A stretch of 5,194 nt of DNA. Source: an uncultured Coriobacteriaceae bacterium (GTDB lineage: Bacteria > Actinomycetota > Coriobacteriia > Coriobacteriales > Eggerthellaceae). The stretch spans positions 1 to 5,194 of the forward strand of contig URQU01000082.1 in the NCBI GenBank assembly GCA_900550055.1, given 5' to 3'. A program made the position numbers and the translations under genes. The notes below the pieces were generated by a model, which saw only the letters and a list, made by a program, of their open reading frames with translations, searched no databases and was not told the origin of the DNA. Positions 1-4,281 of this stretch are shown here, piece by piece (position 1 is the stretch's first letter; each line of letters opens with the position of its first letter).

Positions 1-639
1 TTGGTCTCCGACGCAGCCGCGCAGATGGTGGCCGCCAACGTGTTGCCCGATCAGAAACCTGCAAGCGTGCTCGAGATCGGCGCCGGCCGCGCCACGAAGA
101 CCATCCTGCTGCAGTCCAACGCCTGCCGCAAGTACGGGTCGCAGATCGAGGAGTACGTCACCATCGACAACCACGCCTATAAGACGCGCCTGCTTGAGAA
201 GCGCGCAGAGCAGTACGGCGTCGTGGTGACCGAGGCCTTTACCGGCAATGCGCTCGAGCTTGACAACATCATGCCCGACCGCATGTTCTCGTTCATCTTC
301 GTGGACGCTCCGTGCTCGGGCATGGGCACGCTTCGCCGCCACCCCGAGATCCGTTGGCGCACGAGCGAGGAGGATCTGGCCGGTTTCGTGGAAACCCAGC
401 TGGGCATGCTCAAGGCCGCGGCGGGTCACGTGGCCCCGGGCGGTGCGCTGGCATATTCCACGTGCACGGTCACGCGCGAGGAGAATGCCGGCGTGGTGAA
501 GGCGTTCTTGGACAGCGAGGAGGGCGCTGACTTCACGCTCGATCAGCTGTGCGGCCGCAATTGCCTTGCAACGCGTCTTGCCCCCGGGTCGTCGGATGCG
601 CACTTCGCCGTGCGCTTCGTCCGCAAGCCGCAGGAATAA
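1..639 (+). CDS. rsmB: RsmB/NOP-family 16S rRNA cytosine-C5 methyltransferase, 3' part (5' end outside window)
   Basis: This is the C-terminal SAM-dependent catalytic domain of a family that methylates C5 of a cytosine in rRNA in the cytoplasm. Over 212 visible residues the order is an entry motif (VSDAAAQMVA, 2-10), a SAM-binding motif I region (VLEIGAGRATKT, 23-34), motif IV DAPCSG (102-107, Cys105) followed by MGTLRRHPEIRW, and motif VI YSTCT (152-156, Cys155). In this family the motif VI Cys is the nucleophile and the motif IV Cys releases the product; both are present. The C-terminus (SSDAHFAVRFVRK) matches the usual last strand. Full RsmB is roughly 430 aa with an N-terminal NusB-like RNA-binding domain, so about half the protein lies upstream. 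The TTG at base 1 is an internal codon, not the start. Motif I is atypical: the common form is LDLCAAPGGKT. The family is secure; RsmB rather than another NOP paralogue is likely but rests on the compact C-terminus, because the N-terminal domain is not visible. Confidence 0.87.
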   Translation: MVSDAAAQMVAANVLPDQKPASVLEIGAGRATKTILLQSNACRKYGSQIEEYVTIDNHAYKTRLLEKRAEQYGVVVTEAFTGNALELDNIMPDRMFSFIFVDAPCSGMGTLRRHPEIRWRTSEEDLAGFVETQLGMLKAAAGHVAPGGALAYSTCTVTREENAGVVKAFLDSEEGADFTLDQLCGRNCLATRLAPGSSDAHFAVRFVRKPQE

Positions 640-651
640 TCTAGATCACCC

Positions 652-689
652 GTTTCATGCCGGCGAAGGTTTCTTCGCCGGCATGAAAC
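652..689 (+). terminator. Perfect 17-bp stem-loop after the methyltransferase gene, probable terminator
   Basis: The arms GTTTCATGCCGGCGAAG (652-668) and CTTCGCCGGCATGAAAC (673-689) are exact reverse complements around a GTTT loop (669-672). The hairpin starts 12 nt after the methyltransferase stop and lies before the AT-rich region upstream of the regulator gene. Position and stability argue for transcription termination. No run of T follows on the + strand (next bases ATATTGG), and none flanks it for the - strand, so it is not a textbook intrinsic terminator. It may need a factor, or it may serve to stabilise the mRNA 3' end. Confidence 0.65.
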
Positions 690-692
690 ATA

Positions 693-733
693 TTGGAAAC
701 AATTCCGTGCGTACCATGCAGATAATATTTAGT
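693..733 (+). promoter_or_regulatory. Candidate promoter of the regulator gene
   Basis: The stretch 690-750 is strikingly AT-rich for this GC-rich DNA and lies between the terminator-like hairpin and the regulator gene. GATAAT (721-726) matches five of six positions of the -10 consensus and would give a leader of about 35 nt. The only -35-like hexamer, TTGGAA (693-698), is 22 nt from it, which is too far for a standard sigma-70 promoter. The pentamer CGTAC occurs at 710-714 and again at 738-742, flanking the -10 candidate, and could belong to an autoregulatory operator. The region is probably a promoter, but the exact elements are weakly supported. Confidence 0.35.
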
Positions 734-751
734 TGAACGTACATATATGAG

Positions 752-758
752 AGGGGGT
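752..758 (+). promoter_or_regulatory. Ribosome binding site deciding the regulator start
   Basis: AGGGGGT differs by one base from the ideal AGGAGGT and lies 9 nt before the ATG at 768. An in-frame ATG at 747 has no such site upstream and would place this purine run inside the gene, so 768 is preferred. Confidence 0.65.
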
Positions 759-767
759 CAGGTTTTC

Positions 768-1349
768 ATGGAGCCGAATTATCAAGAGGTGGCGAACAGG
801 ATTCGCGCGCTGCGCGAGGATATGGGCCTGACCATGCAGGAGATGGCCGATGCCACCGGCCGCAGCCTGGCGGAGTATCAGGCGCAGGAGTCGGGCGCGG
901 AGGAGCTCTCGTTCACGTTCCTGTACAAATGCGCGGCGAACCTGGGCGTCGACCCTATCGAGCTGCTCACCGGCGAAACCCCGCATCTGACGGGCTATAC
1001 CCTTACGCGCGCCGATGAGGGCCTGGCCGTGAAGCGCCGCAGCGGGCTTGAGTACCTGCATAAGGCCCCGCATTATCGCAACAAGCTTTGCGAGCCGTTC
1101 TTCGTTACGGCCGATTACCGTCCCGAGCTGCAGGATAAGCCCATCCACTTGTCGTATCACAGCGGGCAGGAGCTTGACTACATTTTGGAAGGCCGTATGC
1201 GCTTCCAGTACGAGGAGCACACCGAGGAGCTCGGCCCGGGGGATATGCTGCTCTATGATTCGGGTCGTGGGCACGGCATGATCGCCATCGATGGCGCACC
1301 GTGCAAATTCCTGGCTGTCGTTTTGAAGGCGAAGGAAGACATTATCTAG
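768..1349 (+). CDS. XRE-family HTH regulator with C-terminal cupin sensor domain
   Basis: A cytoplasmic 193-aa transcriptional regulator. Residues 8-63 form a lambda-repressor-type helix-turn-helix (RIRALREDMGLTMQEMADAT, then a second helical half ending at LGVDPIELLTG). Residues 110-187 form a single cupin_2 barrel. Cupin motif 1 reads HSGQELDYILEG (131-142, candidate metal ligands His131 and Glu135). Motif 2 reads LGPGDMLLYDSGRGHGM (155-171, His169), where most relatives have SxxPHGM, so the usual proline is glycine here. The length is typical of short HTH-cupin proteins. Such proteins commonly control neighbouring catabolic genes in response to a small ligand in the cupin. It is encoded just upstream of, and in the same direction as, the acyl-CoA synthetase gene, so an acid or acyl-CoA of that pathway is the likely ligand (inference). 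Activator or repressor action cannot be read from sequence. The start at 768 is chosen by ribosome site and by the usual MEPNY-like N-terminus. Confidence 0.9.
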   Translation: MEPNYQEVANRIRALREDMGLTMQEMADATGRSLAEYQAQESGAEELSFTFLYKCAANLGVDPIELLTGETPHLTGYTLTRADEGLAVKRRSGLEYLHKAPHYRNKLCEPFFVTADYRPELQDKPIHLSYHSGQELDYILEGRMRFQYEEHTEELGPGDMLLYDSGRGHGMIAIDGAPCKFLAVVLKAKEDII

Positions 1350-1376
1350 GCAAGCGCTCGCCTAGGGTTGCTTGCC
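1346..1376 (+). repeat. Two overlapping, mutually exclusive inverted repeats at the regulator stop codon
   Basis: CTAGGC (1346-1351) pairs with GCCTAG (1360-1365), and GGCAAGC (1349-1355) pairs with GCTTGCC (1370-1376). Both are exact and share bases 1349-1351, so only one can form at a time. They begin at the regulator's TAG (1347-1349). An A-run (1377-1381) follows rather than a T-run, so neither is a standard intrinsic terminator on the + strand. They could be an attenuation or mRNA-processing element between the regulator and the synthetase, or chance. Confidence 0.45.
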
Positions 1377-1404
1377 AAAAACCAACCTTCTTATCGACCG
1401 CATC

Positions 1405-1427
1405 GTGCGCGGCTTAGATTCGCGCAC
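1405..1427 (+). repeat. GC-rich dyad in the synthetase leader, candidate operator or 5'-UTR hairpin
   Basis: GTGCGCG (1405-1411) and CGCGCAC (1421-1427) are exact reverse complements around a 9-nt AT-rich spacer (1412-1420). The dyad ends 8 nt before the ribosome binding site of the acyl-CoA synthetase gene. The geometry fits a dimeric DNA-binding protein such as the adjacent XRE regulator, or an RNA hairpin that influences initiation. No T-run follows, so a terminator is unlikely. Confidence 0.45.
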
Positions 1428-1435
1428 CATAATTC

Positions 1436-1442
1436 AAGGAAG
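1436..1442 (+). promoter_or_regulatory. Ribosome binding site deciding the synthetase start
   Basis: AAGGAAG lies 12 nt before the ATG at 1455, a slightly long but workable spacing. It supports 1455 over the in-frame TTG at 1368, whose extra 29 residues do not look like protein of this family and would cover the dyad repeat. Confidence 0.6.
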
Positions 1443-1454
1443 TTCGGCAACATC

Positions 1455-3248
1455 ATGAGAGATATCAATCTGCGTTACTGCGAGGAAACCTATGACGAGC
1501 AGGGCGTGCTCACCGATTTCAAGGTGAAGTGCCCCGACACCTTCAACTTCGGCTACGACGTGGTGGACGACATCGCGCAAAACGATCCCGACCGCCGCGC
1601 CATGATGTGGTGCAACCCTGAAGGCGAGGAGCATCTGTTCACGTTCGCCGACATGAAGCGTTGGTCGGATAAAACGGCGAACTACCTTGCCGCCCACGGC
1701 GTGGGTAAGGGCGACATGGTCATGGTGATCTTGCGTCGTCATTATCAGTTCTGGTTCGTGGCAACCGCGCTCGCGAAGCTTGGCGCCGTCATGGTGCCGG
1801 CCACGTTCATGCTCAAAGAGCACGACCTGGAGTATCGCTTGAACGGCGCGTCCATCAAGGCCATTATCTGCACCTCCGTCGGCACCATCGCGCAGGTGGT
1901 GGACAACGTGATCGATCAGTGCCCCTCGGTCGAGCACCTGTTCCTGGTCAACGGCGCGGGCGGCGGTTTGACCGAGCAGGACGCGAATGGCAACTGGTTG
2001 GCAATCGACGGCCCGGTGGGTGCGGTGCTTTCCGGCCCCGAGGGCGTGTGCGCCGTGCCCGCGCATCGCCCGGGTTGGCACGACTTCAACACCGGCGTGC
2101 GCAACGCCGATGAGGGCTTCTCGCATGTGGAAACCCATGTCGGCGACCCCATGCTCATGTACTTCTCCTCCGGCACCTCCGGCAACCCCAAGATGGTGCT
2201 GCATGATTCCTACTATGCCTTGGCGCACCTTGTCACGGCTAAGCACTGGCACAACGTCAAGCCCGATGGGCTGCATCTGACCATTGCCGATACCGGATGG
2301 GGCAAGGCGGTTTGGGGCAAGTATTACGGCCAGTGGCTTATGGAGGCCTGCGTGCTCACGTACGATTTCGATCGCTTCGATGGCGACGAGATTTTGAACC
2401 TTATCCCGCGATATGGGGTTACCACGTTGTGCTGCCCGCCCACCATGTACCGCATGATGATGCAGGCCGATGTAGATGCCCATGATTTGAGTACGCTGAC
2501 TTACTGCACTACCGCCGGCGAGGCGCTCAACCCTGACCTGTTCGACTTCTGGAAGGAGCACACGGGTCTTACCATCTTCGAGGGGTTCGGGCAGACCGAG
2601 ACGCCGCTTACGGTGGCCAACCTCACGCACGCGGTTCCCAAACCCGGTTCCATGGGCCGTCCTTCGCCGGCGTTTCATATCGAAGTGCAACGAGGCGACG
2701 GCAGCCGCTGCGATGTCGGCGAGACCGGCGAGATCTGCATCGATGTGCACGAGAAGGCTCCGGGAATCATGCTGGAGTATTACCGTGACCCCGAAAAGAC
2801 CGAGGCTGCCGTGTTCAACGGCTGGTATCACACCGGCGATACCGCTTGGGTCGATGAGGACGGGTTCTTCTGGTACGTCGGCCGCAACGACGACGTCATC
2901 AAATCGTCGGGATACCGTATCGGCCCCTTCGAGATCGAAAGCGTGCTGCTCGAGCATGATTCCGTGCGCGAATGCGCCGTCACCGGCGTGCCCGATCCCA
3001 TGCGCGGCAAGGCGGTGAAGGCAACGGTGGTGCTCGCCGAGGGCTTCGAAGGGTCCGATGTGCTTGTCCGCGAACTGCAGCAATGGGTCAAGCAGCGCAC
3101 CGCCCCGTACAAATACCCGCGTATCGTGGAGTTCGTCGACGCGCTTCCCAAGACCGTGAACGGCAAGATTCGCCGCGCCGCCATTCGCGAGGCTGATGAA
3201 AGCCGGGAGGGCAAGCCGAAGACCAAGGTGCCCGAGGGCTTGGTGTAG
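1455..3248 (+). CDS. AMP-forming acyl-CoA synthetase, medium-chain/branched-chain (MACS) type
   Basis: A 597-aa soluble ANL-superfamily ligase: acid + ATP + CoA gives acyl-CoA + AMP + PPi via an acyl-adenylate. Visible motifs are the phosphate loop YFSSGTSGNPK (236-246), the MACS-like DTGWGKAVWG (279-288), the adenylate motif EGFGQTET (376-383), GWYHTGD (456-462), the hinge and A8 region GRNDDVIKSSGYRIGPFEIE (476-495), and the C-terminal PKTVNGKIRR (565-574) with catalytic Lys571. SGYRIGPFE is characteristic of medium-chain synthetases rather than acetyl-CoA synthetase. It is longer than the usual 550 or so residues, partly through a Gly-rich insertion at about 166-205. The downstream Vor genes suggest isobutyrate, 2-methylbutyrate, isovalerate or an aryl acid as substrate (inference). 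It is 8 nt from the ATPase gene and surely cotranscribed with it. Substrate cannot be fixed from sequence alone. Confidence 0.92.
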   Translation: MRDINLRYCEETYDEQGVLTDFKVKCPDTFNFGYDVVDDIAQNDPDRRAMMWCNPEGEEHLFTFADMKRWSDKTANYLAAHGVGKGDMVMVILRRHYQFWFVATALAKLGAVMVPATFMLKEHDLEYRLNGASIKAIICTSVGTIAQVVDNVIDQCPSVEHLFLVNGAGGGLTEQDANGNWLAIDGPVGAVLSGPEGVCAVPAHRPGWHDFNTGVRNADEGFSHVETHVGDPMLMYFSSGTSGNPKMVLHDSYYALAHLVTAKHWHNVKPDGLHLTIADTGWGKAVWGKYYGQWLMEACVLTYDFDRFDGDEILNLIPRYGVTTLCCPPTMYRMMMQADVDAHDLSTLTYCTTAGEALNPDLFDFWKEHTGLTIFEGFGQTETPLTVANLTHAVPKPGSMGRPSPAFHIEVQRGDGSRCDVGETGEICIDVHEKAPGIMLEYYRDPEKTEAAVFNGWYHTGDTAWVDEDGFFWYVGRNDDVIKSSGYRIGPFEIESVLLEHDSVRECAVTGVPDPMRGKAVKATVVLAEGFEGSDVLVRELQQWVKQRTAPYKYPRIVEFVDALPKTVNGKIRRAAIREADESREGKPKTKVPEGLV

Positions 3249-3254
3249 GTGAGG
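3246..3254 (+). promoter_or_regulatory. Ribosome binding site overlapping the synthetase stop
   Basis: TAGGTGAGG contains the synthetase TAG (3246-3248) and a strong AGGTGA/GAGG ribosome site, 2-4 nt before the ATG at 3257. Terminating ribosomes could re-initiate on the ATPase gene, which implies coupled, near-equal expression. Confidence 0.6.
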
Positions 3255-3256
3255 CG

Positions 3257-3949
3257 ATGAGCGAGTTCGATGTAAAACGGTTAAAACCGGTCACCGTCAT
3301 CACGGGGCATTATGGGGTCGGAAAGACCAATCTGGCCATCAACCTGGCACTTGATGCCTGTTATTCTGGTTTAGAGGTGCAAGTTGCCGACCTGGATGTG
3401 GTGAACCCGTACTTCCGCAGCAGCGATTATCGAGGACTTCTCGAAGATGCCGGCGTGCAGGTGATCGCCCCGCGATATGCAGGGACCACGCTCGACGTGC
3501 CCGCCATATCCGGGCAGGTCTCAGCTGCTCTGGATTGGGCGCGAGCCGCGCAGGGCAGGTTGCTGCTCATCGATGCGGGCGGCGACGATGTGGGCGCCAC
3601 CGCGCTCGGCAGGTTCGCGCGCGGCGTCGTCGAGGGGGCCTACGACCTGCTGTACGTGGTGAACCGCAGCCGCAATCTCACCCACGATCCCGCCGAGGCG
3701 CTTTCCGTGCTTCGCGAGATCGAGGCCGCAAGCCATCTGCGCGCCACGGCGGTGGTGAACAACACGCACCTGGCCGGCTTGACCGATGGGGAAGTGCTCG
3801 GCCGCGGCGTTGCGTTCGCACAGGAGGTTGCCGCATCCGCTGGTTTGCCCCTGGCGTTTACCGCAGTGCCCGCTTCCGCGCTTGAAGATGTCGATGTCCC
3901 AGGCGTGCGCTATCTGGTTTCGGTGCATGTGAGAAAACCCTGGGAATAA
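3257..3949 (+). CDS. P-loop ATPase of the CobQ/MinD/ParA-like (SIMIBI) class, role unknown
   Basis: A 230-aa soluble protein. The P-loop GHYGVGKTN (17-25) is followed by an A'-like switch ADLDVVNPYFRSSD (44-57), a Walker-B-like strand LLLIDAGGDD (102-111) and VVNNTH (166-171), which sits where SIMIBI proteins often recognise the base. The fold class is clear. The deviant Walker A signature lysine of MinD/ParA (KGGxGKT) is His18 here. The only Cys is Cys35, so the CxxC of Mrp/Nbp35 Fe-S carriers and a CooC-type metal-binding CxC are absent. No ParB partner or DNA-binding extension is visible, so chromosome partitioning is unlikely. It lies between the acyl-CoA synthetase and the ferredoxin/VorB genes. 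From memory, similar ATPases sit beside 2-oxoacid:ferredoxin oxidoreductase genes in other anaerobes, but I know of no assigned function. A role in maturation, assembly or regulation of that enzyme is a guess. Confidence 0.85.
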   Translation: MSEFDVKRLKPVTVITGHYGVGKTNLAINLALDACYSGLEVQVADLDVVNPYFRSSDYRGLLEDAGVQVIAPRYAGTTLDVPAISGQVSAALDWARAAQGRLLLIDAGGDDVGATALGRFARGVVEGAYDLLYVVNRSRNLTHDPAEALSVLREIEAASHLRATAVVNNTHLAGLTDGEVLGRGVAFAQEVAASAGLPLAFTAVPASALEDVDVPGVRYLVSVHVRKPWE

Positions 3950-3971
3950 GGCACAGTGCGTTCCTCAGTGA

Positions 3972-4062
3972 CTCGAGACGGGGTGGTGCTTGTGCTCGAA
4001 ACGAGTGCTCGGGGGAGCGTTCGACAACCATATGCCGGCCGCTTCTGGTCGGCTCAGACGAG
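3972..4062 (+). repeat. Short CTCGA-type repeats and two hairpins in the gap before the ferredoxin gene
   Basis: The 125-nt gap 3950-4074 is the only long gap among the four metabolic genes. It holds related sequences CTCGAGACG (3972-3980), CTCGAAACGAG (3995-4005) and CTCAGACGAG (4053-4062), and a direct repeat GTGCTCG (3992-3998, 4005-4011). One hairpin pairs 3992-3998 with 4002-4008 (7 bp, two G-U pairs, AAA loop). Another pairs 4034-4040 with 4047-4053 (7 bp, one G-U pair, 6-nt loop). No T-run follows either. No convincing promoter was found. The region may hold regulator sites or an mRNA processing signal, but the repeats are short and could be chance in GC-rich DNA. Confidence 0.35.
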
Positions 4063-4071
4063 AAAGGGAGG
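4063..4071 (+). promoter_or_regulatory. Ribosome binding site of the ferredoxin gene
   Basis: AAAGGGAGG ends 3 nt before the ATG at 4075. The purine run is strong, and effective pairing of its 5' part gives a more usual spacing. It fixes the start of this small gene. Confidence 0.6.
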
Positions 4072-4074
4072 CTT

Positions 4075-4281
4075 ATGGCAGCGATAACGGTCGATGACGG
4101 CTTCTGCAAAGGCTGCGGCCTGTGCGTGGACGCGTGTCCGGCGCACATCATCGAGCTTGACCGCTCCCGCATCACGGCAAAGGGCTATCATCCCGCCCGG
4201 CTGATCGATGCGTCCAAGTGCACGGGCTGCTGCTCGTGCGCGCTTATGTGCCCTGATGTTGCGATCGAGGTGATGCGCTGA
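4075..4281 (+). CDS. 2x[4Fe-4S] ferredoxin subunit of the 2-oxoacid:ferredoxin oxidoreductase (delta-type)
   Basis: A 68-aa cytoplasmic electron-transfer protein. It has two classical CxxCxxCxxxCP motifs: Cys11, 14, 17, 21 (CKGCGLCVDACP) and Cys49, 52, 55, 59 (CTGCCSCALMCP). In this fold each cluster takes three Cys from one motif and the fourth from the other. The second motif has an extra Cys at 53 that is not expected to be a ligand. Small dicluster proteins of this length, with the KGYHPA-like spacer (36-41), are the separate ferredoxin (delta, vorD/korD-like) subunit of Vor/Kor enzymes. They take electrons from the thiamine-diphosphate and Fe-S core. Its TGA shares a base with the ATG of the next gene, which strongly supports one complex. 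A free-standing ferredoxin is the alternative but less likely given that overlap. Confidence 0.93.
   Translation: MAAITVDDGFCKGCGLCVDACPAHIIELDRSRITAKGYHPARLIDASKCTGCCSCALMCPDVAIEVMR
4267..4274 (+). promoter_or_regulatory. Ribosome binding site of vorB inside the ferredoxin gene
   Basis: GAGGTGAT is fully complementary to the usual 16S rRNA 3' end and stands 6 nt before the ATG at 4281. With the TGATG stop/start overlap it indicates translational coupling and confirms the vorB start. Confidence 0.75.

Noticed and set aside
747..767. Earlier ATG start for the regulator adding 7 residues
   Set aside because: The added codons contain the ribosome binding site of the ATG at 768, and nothing similar lies before 747.
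729..1274. 181-codon open frame on the - strand opposite the regulator
   Set aside because: It is antisense to a well-supported HTH-cupin gene, has no family motifs and no ribosome site.
1428..1433. CATAAT as a -10 box for a synthetase promoter
   Set aside because: It matches five of six -10 positions, but no -35 lies 16-18 nt upstream and the transcript would start in the ribosome site.
1368..1454. Earlier TTG start for the synthetase adding 29 residues
   Set aside because: There is no ribosome site, the composition is basic and unlike the family, and it would cover the 1405-1427 dyad. The ATG at 1455 has AAGGAAG upstream and a family-like N-terminus.
1434..3083. Very long open frame on the - strand (549 codons) opposite the acyl-CoA synthetase
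   Set aside because: It mirrors the synthetase codons. The translation is rich in His, Val, Ala and Gly and has no recognisable domain, as expected for an antisense shadow in GC-rich DNA, while the + strand carries every ANL motif.
3257..3949. The ATPase as a ParA/MinD partition or cell-division protein
   Set aside because: The signature Lys is His18, there is no partner gene or membrane-targeting helix, and the context is metabolic.
3858..4175. - strand frame spanning the ATPase-ferredoxin gap
   Set aside because: It is low-complexity Ser/Arg-rich, runs opposite two real genes and has no motif. The gap is better described as non-coding.
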